Positions 8,489 through 20,965 are shown, counted from the first letter of the stretch. The stretch: 64,000 bases of DNA from Betaproteobacteria bacterium TMED82 (GCA_002170395.1 NHEJ01000002.1:29395-93394), one strand, 5' to 3'. The notes: a model not told the origin generated them from the letters alone. Numbers and translations: made by a program.

Positions 8489-9277
8489 TTAAAATATTGA
8501 ATTTCCAACCTGTGTTGAAGCGCTTGCAAAAGATTGTGGTTTTATCAAACCAGCCCTGTACGCTTCTCTACCACCCAAGATGGCTGACTTAAATGCATTC
8601 CCCATTCTGACGGGATCAACCGATTGAGAAACTGCAGAATTCAGCAATACGGCGTCACAGCCTAACTCCATTGCCATAGATGCATGGGAAGGTGCCCCAA
8701 TTCCAGCGTCAACTATAACAGTTAAATCGGGAAATTTTTCCCTAAATCGGGTCAAAGCTTCAGGATTGATGATTCCTTGCGCGGAACCGATTGGAGAACC
8801 CCAAGGCATTAGAATGTTACAACCTTCCAAAACTAAGCGCTCTGCAACTAAAATATCCTCAGTGCAAAACGCAAAAACCTTAAACCCTTTCTTTACTAGC
8901 TTGCCAGTAGCTTCGACCAACTCAAAAGGCTCAGGTTGTAAAGAATAATCATCACCTATAACCTCTAATTTAATCCAATCAGTTTCAAATATCTCTCTTG
9001 AAACTTCAGCAACCGTAACAGCCTCGGTAGCTGTTCTGCAGCCAGCTGTGTTTGGAAGAATCTTTAATCCTAAACCCCTAATTTTCGAAAGTAATTTATT
9101 TTCAACTCCAGGCGAACCTGATACCTGCCGTTTCACTCCCATTGTGACTATTTCTACACCCGCCATTTTTATCGTGTTCATCAATACTTCGGGCGAAGGA
9201 TAGCCAGCGGTTCCTAGAAGAAATCTGCTAGAGAAAGATTTTCCCAATAACTCAAATGAATCATCACAAACCTTCAA
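8489..9277 (-). CDS. thiG: Thiazole synthase
   Basis: FSSRFLLGTAGYPS, KILPNTAGCRTATEAV, WIKLEVIGDD, LMPWGSPIGSAQGI, VDAGIGAPSHASMAMELGCDAVLLNSAV. Confidence 0.95.
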   Translation of the reverse strand: MKVCDDSFELLGKSFSSRFLLGTAGYPSPEVLMNTIKMAGVEIVTMGVKRQVSGSPGVENKLLSKIRGLGLKILPNTAGCRTATEAVTVAEVSREIFETDWIKLEVIGDDYSLQPEPFELVEATGKLVKKGFKVFAFCTEDILVAERLVLEGCNILMPWGSPIGSAQGIINPEALTRFREKFPDLTVIVDAGIGAPSHASMAMELGCDAVLLNSAVSQSVDPVRMGNAFKSAILGGREAYRAGLIKPQSFASASTQVGNSIF

Positions 9278-9306
9278 TTCATAGCCTCAAGTATTAATTA
9301 AAAACG

Positions 9307-9516
9307 TTAACCACCAGTGATGGGTGAAAAAATGGAGACTTTATCTCCTTGGCATAGACGTTTTTTATGCCGTGACTCTTTAGATATAAACTGCGTATTA
9401 ACTGCAGTAGCAACAATATCCCCATCAACTTGCATTAGATTCAAAAGTTCAACAAGGTTTGACCCGAACTCTAACTTCATTAGGTTATCGTTAACACTCA
9501 CGCTAATGGTTTTCAT
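9307..9516 (-). CDS. thiS: Sulfur carrier protein ThiS
   Basis: 69 aa ending in the GG motif (VSIFSPITGG); sits between thiO and thiG. Confidence 0.9.
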   Translation of the reverse strand: MKTISVSVNDNLMKLEFGSNLVELLNLMQVDGDIVATAVNTQFISKESRHKKRLCQGDKVSIFSPITGG

Positions 9517-9560
9517 TAGTTAAGGCTTTATTAGTTGATGATGCTGATTCCACTATCTCA

Positions 9561-12586
<3,026 letters not shown>

Positions 12587-12590
12587 TTAA

Positions 12591-13475
12591 CTAGTTAGGG
12601 AGACCAAAAAAATGATCGATTGGTCCATTTTTACTTCCTCTCGTATGATTTTTCGCAGAGATTAGACTGTCATGGACATATTTTTGGGAAAGATAAACTG
12701 AATCATGGAAGCTATTACCTTTACCAAGATTCGTGGCTATAGCGCTGGAAAGGCTACAACCAGTACCGCGAGTGTTCCTCGTTTGAATCTTATTTTTTTC
12801 TAAATTTTTAATACGACCTTCGCTTAAAATAAAATCAGAAATCTTAACAATCGAGGAATGCAATTTAATTTCTGAATGTTCAAACATGTGTCCTCCCTTA
12901 ACTAAAAATGCTGGCATATTTAAAGACCAAAGAAAATCACTACATTCGGTTAATAAACCAGCTAAAAACTCTAATTTAAATTCAGCATACCCTTCGAATT
13001 CAGCCATCAATTTTTTTGCCCCTAAAACTCTCAATATAGTGACCAACTCTGGAAGATTTGGAGTAACTAAACAAGCTTTAAAAAAAAGCTGGTTCACTAA
13101 CTTAGGTAATGCATCTTCGTTGATGAGGGAATCTCCCATTGATGATTTAAATACAGGATCAATAATGATAAATTTTGTGTCACATTGATCTATAAACTTA
13201 CAAACGGAATCTAGTGTTTTCAGATTGTAAAACATGCCTATCTTCACAGCATCAATTTCAAAATCTGAGGCAATTGCACAAAGCTGTGAAAATACTATTT
13301 CCGGGGGTATACAGAACGTTGAATAAACACCACGAGTATTCTGTGAAGTAATGCAAGTAATCGCGTTAACAGCGTACCCACCAAGGGCAGAAATAGTTTT
13401 AATATCAGCTTGAATTCCAGAGCAGCAAGCACTGTCTGAACCAGCAATAGTTAATATAACGGGACTTTTACTCAC
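12591..13475 (-). CDS. thiD: Hydroxymethylpyrimidine/phosphomethylpyrimidine kinase
   Basis: VILTIAGSDSACCSGIQADIKTISALGGYAVNAITCITSQNT, TRNTRGTGCSLSSAIATNL. Confidence 0.93.
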   Translation of the reverse strand: MSKSPVILTIAGSDSACCSGIQADIKTISALGGYAVNAITCITSQNTRGVYSTFCIPPEIVFSQLCAIASDFEIDAVKIGMFYNLKTLDSVCKFIDQCDTKFIIIDPVFKSSMGDSLINEDALPKLVNQLFFKACLVTPNLPELVTILRVLGAKKLMAEFEGYAEFKLEFLAGLLTECSDFLWSLNMPAFLVKGGHMFEHSEIKLHSSIVKISDFILSEGRIKNLEKNKIQTRNTRGTGCSLSSAIATNLGKGNSFHDSVYLSQKYVHDSLISAKNHTRGSKNGPIDHFFGLPN

Positions 13476-13500
13476 TTTAAACCCAAAAAAATTGTGAGCG

Positions 13501-13583
13501 AGATAGAGACATCCCTACGTTGGCACTAACCAAATCAGGTTCAAAGGGACTATCTCAGCCTCAAAGGCACCCCCGCTCAATAG
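13501..13583 (-). promoter_or_regulatory. TPP riboswitch (THI element)
   Basis: Reverse complement reads gagcgggggtgcctttgaggctgagatagtccctttgaacctgatttggttagtgccaacgtagggatgtc, matching the THI-box core (GGGGUGCC, CUGAGA, ACCUGAU..GGUUAGUGCCAACGUAGGGA), just upstream of thiD. Confidence 0.97.
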
Positions 13584-13624
13584 CTAGATGTTACTACCCA
13601 TGATAATGTAGCGCAAGGGAGTTA

Positions 13625-13996
13625 CTACTTAAACTTATAAAAAGCTTTGTTTAAAAATCCGGATACATCAAGCAATTCCTCTTCAAACCAACCCAAGTTA
13701 TTATTTAAGGCGCAAAACTCAACCATTGCATATAGTTTTTTTGAAGTGTCAATTTTTCTAGTGTCTTTGGAATAGATTTCGTTACCGCGACCTCCTGGGA
13801 ACATCGAATCATGACACGAAGAACAATTTCTCTCATGAAGAACTTTTCCATTTTGCAAATCAGCACGTTCAAAAGGCGCAGAAAACACCGCAGAAGATTT
13901 AACAAACAAAACAATTAAAAATACTAGAAAAACAGGAGCTCTAAAAATGAAGCTGTGTAAAGTAAAAAACAAGAGAACTTTGCTGAGCCGCTTCAT
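13625..13996 (-). CDS. Small monohaem c-type cytochrome
   Basis: N-terminal hydrophobic signal; single CSSCH haem motif; FCALNNNLGWFEEELLDVSGFLNKAFYKF C-terminal pattern; abuts soxZ. Confidence 0.75.
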   Translation of the reverse strand: MKRLSKVLLFFTLHSFIFRAPVFLVFLIVLFVKSSAVFSAPFERADLQNGKVLHERNCSSCHDSMFPGGRGNEIYSKDTRKIDTSKKLYAMVEFCALNNNLGWFEEELLDVSGFLNKAFYKFK

Positions 13997-13997
13997 G

Positions 13998-14312
13998 CTA
14001 ACCTACTACCTCTCCTTCATCAATTCTGCTGTTTCCGAGATTATCTTTCCATTGTACTTTAATATTGTCTCCAACGCTTCCCCTAAATCTACATCGAAAA
14101 TAAGGGTTTTTTGACACAGTTGGACCAAGCTGTCCGATTAATATTGATTCTGAATTTAGAAAAATTTCAAAACTTTTAATGAACCATGCAGGGATTATAT
14201 CACCAGTTTTCACGTCTTTTCTACGACCAGTTTCCATCTCGTGCAGCATTAGCATTCTAAACTCGACTAATCCATCTTTGAATCTAGCGCGAATTTTAGT
14301 TGCTTTAGACAA
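13998..14312 (-). CDS. soxZ: Sulfur oxidation protein SoxZ
   Basis: IRARFKDGLVEFRMLMLHEMETGRRKDVKTGDIIPAWFIKSFEIFLN is characteristic of SoxZ; adjacent to soxY. Confidence 0.93.
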   Translation of the reverse strand: MSKATKIRARFKDGLVEFRMLMLHEMETGRRKDVKTGDIIPAWFIKSFEIFLNSESILIGQLGPTVSKNPYFRCRFRGSVGDNIKVQWKDNLGNSRIDEGEVVG

Positions 14313-14324
14313 AATTTTCGACTT

Positions 14325-14825
14325 TCAATTACCACAACCTCCAAGAACAACCTTCACACTTCTCTTGTTTATAAAATAATTACCACCCGCCCTAACTAAG
14401 CCGTAAACATCAGAAGTCTCTGCCATTTTTATTTTGGTAGATAATTCAGGTTTCATACTAGATCCAAACTTAAAAAATCCTGCTAGTACACTTGGATTCT
14501 TATCTACCAAAATCGCAATAGCCTCCGTTTGCGGCAGCCCGCTATTGACTCCAACCCCAACATAAGCGCCGTTTTCAGCCGTGTCAGGTGCATCTAAACT
14601 TATGCGATTGGTGGACTCAGGTGCATTTACCCCCATGACCCTGAAGGTTTCCTTAAGACTTTTTGTGCTGAACCACGCCTCTTGCCATTCCTCTGCCTTG
14701 GCAAAAGCAGTTGGGGATAAACCGAAAAAACCCCCTTGCACCAATAGGCTGAAACTACCTCCTAATTTTAAAAAACTTCTCTTTTTGGGATCCATCAGGT
14801 ACTCCATTAAAAAAAGGATGGACAC
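14325..14825 (-). CDS. soxY: Sulfur carrier protein SoxY
   Basis: Signal region; FRVMGVN...PDTAENGAYVGVGVNSGLPQTEAIAILVDKNP; C-terminal VKVVLGGCGN* carries the SoxY sulfur-binding Cys. Confidence 0.92.
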   Translation of the reverse strand: MSILFLMEYLMDPKKRSFLKLGGSFSLLVQGGFFGLSPTAFAKAEEWQEAWFSTKSLKETFRVMGVNAPESTNRISLDAPDTAENGAYVGVGVNSGLPQTEAIAILVDKNPSVLAGFFKFGSSMKPELSTKIKMAETSDVYGLVRAGGNYFINKRSVKVVLGGCGN

Positions 14826-14873
14826 TTCCTAATATCGTAAGTTCATACCAACTAACAAACCAACAAAACAGAC

Positions 14874-15923
14874 TCACGCTGGATTTTTTAAATAATGATC
14901 ACTCATTTGTTCCAACGAGAGCACCTTTATCTTCTCCGCATTACCAGCTGTTCCAAATGCTTCTAAACGTTCCCTACAAACATTTGTAGCAGCACTCCTC
15001 GCTTTTTTTAAGTATCCCCTAGGGTCAAAATTAGAGGGGTCTTCATTCAAGCTTTGCCGAACTGCCGCTGTCATAGCTAACCTTACATCTGTATCAATAT
15101 TAACTTTTCTAACACCATTATGAATACCTTCAATAATTTCACTTACCGGAACACCATATGTTTCTTTCATTTCACCTCCAAATTCGCGAATTAGTTCCAA
15201 AAATTCCTGCGGAACACTAGAAGAACCATGCATAACCAAATGAGTATTGGGCAGCCTTGAATGTATTTCTTTTATTCGGTTTATAGCCAATATATCGCCA
15301 GTGGGTGGCCTGGTAAATTTGTAAGCTCCATGACTGGTTCCAATAGCTATTGCCAAAGCATCTACACCAGTCTTTCCCACGAATTCTACTGCCTCACTCG
15401 GGTCAGTTAGTAATTGAGCATGCTCCAATTTGCCCGATGCCCCTACACCGTCCTCTTCGGCAGATAATCCACTTTCCAATGACCCTAGACAACCAAGCTC
15501 CCCCTCAACAGAAACTCCTACAGCATGAGCCATTTCAACAACCTTTCGCGTAACCGAAACATTATAATCAAAGGGAGCAGGAGTTTTCCCATCATCTTTC
15601 AAGGACCCATCCATCATTACGCTACTGAATCCGCTGCGAATGGATTTCTGACAAACATTTGGTGAAACCCCATGATCCTGGTGCATACAAATTGGTATCT
15701 GCGGATACTGCTCAACTGCGGCCTCTATCAATTTTCTGAGAAACGGCTCCCCAGCGTACTTTCTCGCACCTGCACTAGCTTGTAGAATTACAGGACTGGA
15801 ACACGCTTGTGCAGCGCTCATTATAGCTTGAACTTGTTCTAGGTTATTAACATTAAAGGCTGGCACACCATAGTCGTGATCAGCGGCGTGGTCCAATAAC
15901 TGTCTCAAAGAAATAAGGGCCAT
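14874..15923 (-). CDS. fba: Class II fructose-1,6-bisphosphate aldolase (Calvin-cycle subtype)
   Basis: [69 protein letters not shown]. Confidence 0.93.
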   Translation of the reverse strand: MALISLRQLLDHAADHDYGVPAFNVNNLEQVQAIMSAAQACSSPVILQASAGARKYAGEPFLRKLIEAAVEQYPQIPICMHQDHGVSPNVCQKSIRSGFSSVMMDGSLKDDGKTPAPFDYNVSVTRKVVEMAHAVGVSVEGELGCLGSLESGLSAEEDGVGASGKLEHAQLLTDPSEAVEFVGKTGVDALAIAIGTSHGAYKFTRPPTGDILAINRIKEIHSRLPNTHLVMHGSSSVPQEFLELIREFGGEMKETYGVPVSEIIEGIHNGVRKVNIDTDVRLAMTAAVRQSLNEDPSNFDPRGYLKKARSAATNVCRERLEAFGTAGNAEKIKVLSLEQMSDHYLKNPA

Positions 15924-15965
15924 AAGTAATTAAACTTTCTATCAGTTCCGTCATTAAATGATACT

Positions 15966-16841
15966 TCAAATTTGCCGCTTTTGATCAATCAATCTTAAAA
16001 TCAAGGGCGTAAAAATAAACTGCATCGCTAAACTAGTTTTGCCACCAGGGATAACAAATGAGTTGGGGCGAGTCATCACTGCTCCATCGAGCATCGACAA
16101 TAAATATTCGAAGTTTATTCCTTTTGGCTCCGCAAAACGAATTATTGCAAGCGATTCTTCTGGAAGGGGTATGTCCCTAGCAATAAAGGGATTAGACGTA
16201 TCCACAAGGGGAACCCTTTGAAAATTAATGTGAGTGCGAGAAAACTGTGGGGTAATATGATTAACATAATCAGGCATCCTCCTGAGAATAGTTTCTACTA
16301 TAGCATCCTGAGAGTAACCTCTTGCTTGTCTGTCTCTATGCAGCTTTTGAATCCATTCTAAATTAATTATTGGCACTACCCCTACGAGCAAATCAACATG
16401 CTTCGCAATATCCAAATCTCCGTGAGAATAGCCACCATGAAGTCCCTCATAGAAAAGTAAGTCTGTACCCTCACTTATCTCCTCCCAATTAGTAAATGTT
16501 CCAGCTGGTTGTTTATAAAATGACGCTTCGGTTTCACTGTGTAAATATCTGCGAAATTTACCAGTACCAGAACTTCCATAAGTCTCAAATAATTCTTCTA
16601 AATTTTCCAATAAATTAGCTGACGGCCCGAAATGACTGAAATGTTGATTGCCCCTTTTTTCGGCTGCACGCATAGCCTTCTTCATTTCCTCGCGGTCGTA
16701 TCGATGAAAGGAGTCACCTTGTACTATTTGAACTCTCAGGCCCTCCCGGCGAAAAATATGTCTGAAACTATTTAAAACAGTGGAGGTGCCCGCCCCTGAG
16801 GAACCAGTTATAGCGATTATCGGGTGCTTCTTTGACACCAT
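15966..16841 (-). CDS. prkB: Phosphoribulokinase
   Basis: PIIAITGSSGAGTSTV P-loop, VQGDSFHRYDREEM, LFYEGLHGGYSHGDLDIAKHVDLLVGVVPIINLEWIQKLHRDRQARGYSQDAIVETILRRMPDYVNHI. Confidence 0.95.
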   Translation of the reverse strand: MVSKKHPIIAITGSSGAGTSTVLNSFRHIFRREGLRVQIVQGDSFHRYDREEMKKAMRAAEKRGNQHFSHFGPSANLLENLEELFETYGSSGTGKFRRYLHSETEASFYKQPAGTFTNWEEISEGTDLLFYEGLHGGYSHGDLDIAKHVDLLVGVVPIINLEWIQKLHRDRQARGYSQDAIVETILRRMPDYVNHITPQFSRTHINFQRVPLVDTSNPFIARDIPLPEESLAIIRFAEPKGINFEYLLSMLDGAVMTRPNSFVIPGGKTSLAMQFIFTPLILRLIDQKRQI

Positions 16842-17896
16842 CAGTCCTCACTAAAAAATGATGCGCTATCAAACAAAGGTGAATTGTACTTGAGCCCGTC
16901 TCCGGCATCATAATTTTTATGATGCCAAACAATCCTTTCTACCTCAATTTTTGAACCAATAATCAAAGGGATTCTTTGGTGGAAATTGCGGGGCACGATA
17001 TCTAATATCCTCATCCTACCCGTGGAAGACATTCCTCCTGCATGCTCAACTAAATATGACATGGGGTTCGCTTCATACAACAATCGTAACCTCCCTTCCT
17101 TTAGCGGAACTTTATTATCTTTGGGATACATAAAAATCCCACCCCTGACGAGAATTCGGTGAATGTCCGCGACCATACTCCCAGTCCATCGCATATTGAA
17201 ATTCTTTTTTCTATCTCCCCCAACACCTCTATTACATTCAGCAACATACTGGACTATCGGGGGTTCCCAAAATCTTCCATTACTGGTGTTGATAGCATAC
17301 TCCCCTGTCTCTGGGGGAACTAGCATCCTCTCATGACTTAAACAAAAATTTAAACTTTCGTAATCGAGCGTAAATCCATGCACGCCATCACCAGAACTAA
17401 AAATTAACATAGTCGAAGGCCCATAAACACTATAGCCTGCCAATACCTGCTCTTTACCGGGTTTTAGTAATTCTTTAAGTGTCGGTTTTTTTGAAAACTT
17501 TACAATTGAGAAAATTGATCCAACAGCACCGTTGACGTCTATGTTTGAGGAACCATCCAACGGGTCAAAATAAACCACATAACCTGAGTCGTCACTTTTT
17601 GAATTAAAAATTGGATCCTCATTTTCCTCAGATATTAAAGCAAGTATTTTTTTTTCTCTAAGCAAATGTTTGATGAAAATTTTATTAGCTACTACATCCA
17701 ACTTTTTTTGAACTTCGCCCTGAACATTTTCCGTATCAGCATTTCCCAAAATTCCAGCCAACTCTCCGGCACGCATAAGAATGGCTACTTCCTTGATGGC
17801 GTCAACCAAAACTAGCAAAATATCATTCGTACCACGCTGAGCGTCATAATTACCCGAATTGTTTTTTAAAAATGAGGTTAATACGAGTGAATCCAA
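16841..17896 (-). CDS. fbp: Fructose-1,6-bisphosphatase class I
   Basis: VVYFDPLDGSSNIDVNGAVGSIFSI, WTGSMVADIHRILVRGGIFMYP, LLYEANPMSYLVEHAGG. Confidence 0.96.
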   Translation of the reverse strand: MDSLVLTSFLKNNSGNYDAQRGTNDILLVLVDAIKEVAILMRAGELAGILGNADTENVQGEVQKKLDVVANKIFIKHLLREKKILALISEENEDPIFNSKSDDSGYVVYFDPLDGSSNIDVNGAVGSIFSIVKFSKKPTLKELLKPGKEQVLAGYSVYGPSTMLIFSSGDGVHGFTLDYESLNFCLSHERMLVPPETGEYAINTSNGRFWEPPIVQYVAECNRGVGGDRKKNFNMRWTGSMVADIHRILVRGGIFMYPKDNKVPLKEGRLRLLYEANPMSYLVEHAGGMSSTGRMRILDIVPRNFHQRIPLIIGSKIEVERIVWHHKNYDAGDGLKYNSPLFDSASFFSED

Positions 17897-18019
17897 AGTA
17901 TCCTCTACGGCAGTTAGTCGCTTAGCCCTTAATGTTTACATCAAGACCTAGAAATTAAAATGAATAAAACATGTAATAATTAATAGTATAAACTATCAGA
18001 AACTAAGAGGCTTTTCGGT

Positions 18020-18382
18020 ATGGAGGTAAATCCTCATTGGATCAGTGAGAAAATCGCAATTTATGGTCAGATTCAAGAAGGCCATTTGAAAGAGCTTAAA
18101 GAATTAGGCTTCAAAAGTATAATCTGCAACAGGCCAGATTTAGAAGGTGGTCACTCTCAACCCTCTAGCGCCCTCCTAAAACAAAAAGCTGAGCAATTGT
18201 CATTAGACTTTCATTATTTACCCGTCGAGAGTGCTTACCAGAGCCCAGACGAGGCACAAAAAATGGCACATTTATTGAAAACTGTTGGTTTTCCAACTCT
18301 CGTGTTTTGCAGATCTGGTGGAAGATCAATTTCCTTGCTAGCATTAGCTAATCAGCTAGGTTTTCTTGAACTTGAACTTTGA
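18020..18382 (+). CDS. TIGR01244/DUF442 (Blh-type) putative phosphatase
   Basis: GQIQEGHLKELKELGFKSIICNRPDLEG and VFCRSGGRS (dual-specificity-phosphatase-like CxSGxRS loop). Confidence 0.85.
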   Translation: MEVNPHWISEKIAIYGQIQEGHLKELKELGFKSIICNRPDLEGGHSQPSSALLKQKAEQLSLDFHYLPVESAYQSPDEAQKMAHLLKTVGFPTLVFCRSGGRSISLLALANQLGFLELEL

Positions 18383-18395
18383 AGTTTAGGCACAT

Positions 18396-18767
18396 ATGAT
18401 AAAAAGTTACGCAACATCAATTAGTAAAAGAAGATATTTGTTTTTTTCGTTGCTTTTGTCGCTTACTTCTTCTCCGTTAATATCAAAAATACTATCATTG
18501 AAGAAGCTCAGCGCCCAAGTCGATACATCTAATAGCAATTCTATCGTCGCGAGGAAAGGAGACGTATATTTATTCGTAGGAAAACCGTTAGAAACCATAC
18601 AACTTCGACTCCTACCCGACGTCAAATTTACAAAAGCAAAAAAAAACAAAGAGTTTATTTTTAAAATCCCCCCGATAGTAACAAGACCTGCTGTTTTTAA
18701 ATTTGAAACAATGAATTCTGATGAAGAGTTTTGCGTAATTTGTTATCCACGAGGCCGCATTGGTTAA
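18396..18767 (+). CDS. Hypothetical secreted/membrane-anchored protein
   Basis: N-terminal KRRYLFFSLLLSLTSSPL signal-like segment; C-terminal CVIC; stop overlaps the next gene's probable ATG (TAATG at 18765-18769). Confidence 0.55.
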   Translation: MIKSYATSISKRRYLFFSLLLSLTSSPLISKILSLKKLSAQVDTSNSNSIVARKGDVYLFVGKPLETIQLRLLPDVKFTKAKKNKEFIFKIPPIVTRPAVFKFETMNSDEEFCVICYPRGRIG

Positions 18768-19726
18768 TGGGTATTGATACTTCCCACTATGTTAGCAAAA
18801 AGCAATATAGTAAAAGTGCTAAGGTCAGGATCGGTTTTATTGGTTTAGGAACGATGGGAGCCGCTATGGCTGGCCATCTAGCTGTTTGTGGCCACACAAT
18901 AACAGTTTTTAATAGAACAAGAAAAAAAACAGATCTTTGGCTTAAAGCTTTTTCAAACTTTAAAGTAAAAGCCGCGATAGACCTGCATGAATTAGCAAAC
19001 GATGCTGATTTCGTTGTAAGTTGCGTTGGTAATGATAATGATTTGAGTAGCGTTACTATCTCTGAAACCGGTTGTTTTAAGTATATGAAAAAAGGCAGCA
19101 TATATATAGATCACAGCACGACGTCTGCAACAATTGCCCAGAAAATTTTTGCCCTAGCAAAAAAAAAACAGATTTCTTTTTTTGATGCCCCAATATCTGG
19201 CGGAAATATTGGTGCGGAAAGTGGAAATTTATCAGTCATGTGTGGGGGTGATTCAAAATATTTCCACTTAGCTAAGGCTCTCGCAAAAAGCTACGCAAAA
19301 AAAATGGTTCTTGTCGGGCCCTCTGGGTCAGGACAGTTAACGAAGATGGTTAATCAAATATGCATTAGTGGCCTTATTCAAAGTCTCTCTGAAGGTATAA
19401 ACTTTGGAATTGAAGCCGGATTAAATATGGAAGTTGTGTTGAATCTTATTTCAAGCGGTGCAGCTCAAAGTTGGCAGATGGAAAATAGGGGGAAAACTAT
19501 GATTACATCAAAGTACGACTTTGGTTTTGCTGTTAAATTAATGTGTAAAGACTTAGGACTAATTCTCAATGAGGCTACTTCCAGAGGTATAAAGTTGCCA
19601 ACAACCGAAATAGTAAATGAATATTACAAGCAAATGTTAAAGCAAGGAATGGGAGATTTGGATACATCAGCCCTACTTTTAAGATTGCAGAAGTCTGCAA
19701 AATTTGGTGTCAGAGGGGGGACTTGA
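18767..19726 (+). CDS. 3-hydroxyisobutyrate dehydrogenase-family NAD(P)-dependent oxidoreductase
   Basis: VRIGFIGLGTMGAAMAGHLAVCGHTITVFNRTRKK, DAPISGGNIGAESGNLSVMCGG, VGPSGSGQLTKMVNQ. ORF track starts at 18731; ATG at 18767 is in frame and more plausible. 3' end runs into tRNA-Leu. Confidence 0.88.
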   Translation: MGIDTSHYVSKKQYSKSAKVRIGFIGLGTMGAAMAGHLAVCGHTITVFNRTRKKTDLWLKAFSNFKVKAAIDLHELANDADFVVSCVGNDNDLSSVTISETGCFKYMKKGSIYIDHSTTSATIAQKIFALAKKKQISFFDAPISGGNIGAESGNLSVMCGGDSKYFHLAKALAKSYAKKMVLVGPSGSGQLTKMVNQICISGLIQSLSEGINFGIEAGLNMEVVLNLISSGAAQSWQMENRGKTMITSKYDFGFAVKLMCKDLGLILNEATSRGIKLPTTEIVNEYYKQMLKQGMGDLDTSALLLRLQKSAKFGVRGGT

Positions 19727-19789
19727 ACCCCCAAGCCCGAAGGCGACAGATTTTAAGTCTGTTGTGTATACCGTTTCCACCACTCTGAC
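19705..19789 (-). tRNA. leuZ: tRNA-Leu(UAA), CCA encoded
   Basis: Reverse complement GTCAGAGTGGTGGAAACGGTATACACAACAGACTTAAAATCTGTCGCCTTCGGGCTTGGGGGTTCAAGTCCCCCCCTCTGACACCA: cloverleaf with long variable arm, anticodon TAA. Confidence 0.96.
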
Positions 19790-19808
19790 AAACTGCTAAC
19801 TATCAATT

Positions 19809-20102
19809 ATGTTAACTGTAATCATTTTTTTAAAAGCATTGGTAGAGTTTATTTTATATCTGTTCGTTGGAAAAGCTATAGTATATTTTTTATGCTTTGG
19901 AAACCACCAAGGAAACTCAGTCTATAATCTATTCAAACTTTTACTGTCTCCAATTGAGGCTTTTTGCCGATCAATTACTCCTAGTTTTATTCATAATAAA
20001 CATATTCCCACAGTAACTTTTTTCATTTTTTTTTGGTTACTAATTGTTTTGATAGGCTTAAAAGTTATATTGGGTGACCCTAGCGATTTTAATATACAAT
20101 AA
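19809..20102 (+). CDS. Hypothetical small membrane protein
   Basis: 97 aa with two hydrophobic segments. Confidence 0.65.
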   Translation: MLTVIIFLKALVEFILYLFVGKAIVYFLCFGNHQGNSVYNLFKLLLSPIEAFCRSITPSFIHNKHIPTVTFFIFFWLLIVLIGLKVILGDPSDFNIQ

Positions 20103-20106
20103 AACT

Positions 20107-20670
20107 ATGTTCTCTTCTATTACATACTTAAAAATCGTGGCTGGGTTAGCTGAGGCACTGGGTAAATTCGATCTTGTTTCGCGTTGCTGGGTGAAAATTG
20201 CCACAATAAAAAAGACAAGTAAATGTCTCACGACAGCTGGGATGTTTTTATCTATGACGGGACGCCATACAGAAGCAGAAATCTATTTTCGAGAGGCTCT
20301 CGAAGTTAACCCTTATTTCTCTCCCGCTCTTTTTAATTTTGGGTATTTGCGTCAGAAAATGGGGTGTCACGAAGAAGCAATCGATTTATTCAGTTCCGCA
20401 ATACTTTCAAACCCTAACCTTGACCGAGCATATTATGGTAGAGGTTTGTCTTTTACAAAGTTATTCGAATACGAAAAGGCTTGTGAGAATTTTAGAAAGA
20501 CAATAAAACTCCAGCCCTTTTGCCCACACGGATATTATCAATTATGTTTTGTTCTCAAAGAATTGAACCAAAATTCGGAGATAATTAAAACTATTCAAAC
20601 TTTACATAAGTTTGAGCCTCAGGTAGCTTTTCAATTAGTTAACGAATTGAATATTCAAGCAGGTATATAA
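20107..20670 (+). CDS. TPR-repeat protein
   Basis: Repeats such as HTEAEIYFREALEVNPYFSPALFNFGYLRQKMGCHEEAIDLFSSAILSNPNLDRAYYGRGL. ATG at 20107 preferred over the 20074 ORF start. Confidence 0.8.
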   Translation: MFSSITYLKIVAGLAEALGKFDLVSRCWVKIATIKKTSKCLTTAGMFLSMTGRHTEAEIYFREALEVNPYFSPALFNFGYLRQKMGCHEEAIDLFSSAILSNPNLDRAYYGRGLSFTKLFEYEKACENFRKTIKLQPFCPHGYYQLCFVLKELNQNSEIIKTIQTLHKFEPQVAFQLVNELNIQAGI

Positions 20671-20698
20671 AAATTTATAAATTTAACACTTCAAAATA

Positions 20699-20965
20699 AT
20701 GATTAACGATGATACGAAAAGAGCTAAGTATTGGCTTAAGTTAAGACTGATAACTCTCATTCTCTTAATGGGGTGGTTTTTTGTAACTTTTGTGCTTAGC
20801 TATTTTGCAATAGATCTACAGTTTACTTTTTTCGGTTGGCCATTCTCTTTTTGGGTTGGAGCGCAAGGATCTCTGCTAGTTTATCTAATAATTGTTTGGA
20901 TTTATGCCCATTACGTCAATAGACTTGATGATGAATTCTTAAAAGACAAAGATAATGAAATTTAG
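20699..20965 (+). CDS. DUF4212 small symporter subunit
   Basis: 88 aa, YWLKLRLITLILLMGWFFVTFVLSYFA...FFGWPFSFWVGAQGSLLVYLIIVWIYA; immediately upstream of a VC_2705-type symporter. Confidence 0.88.
   Translation: MINDDTKRAKYWLKLRLITLILLMGWFFVTFVLSYFAIDLQFTFFGWPFSFWVGAQGSLLVYLIIVWIYAHYVNRLDDEFLKDKDNEI

Noticed and set aside
13705-13914. 69-aa minus-strand ORF inside the small cytochrome gene
   Set aside because: Alternative frame of a gene with a clear CxxCH haem motif and signal peptide.
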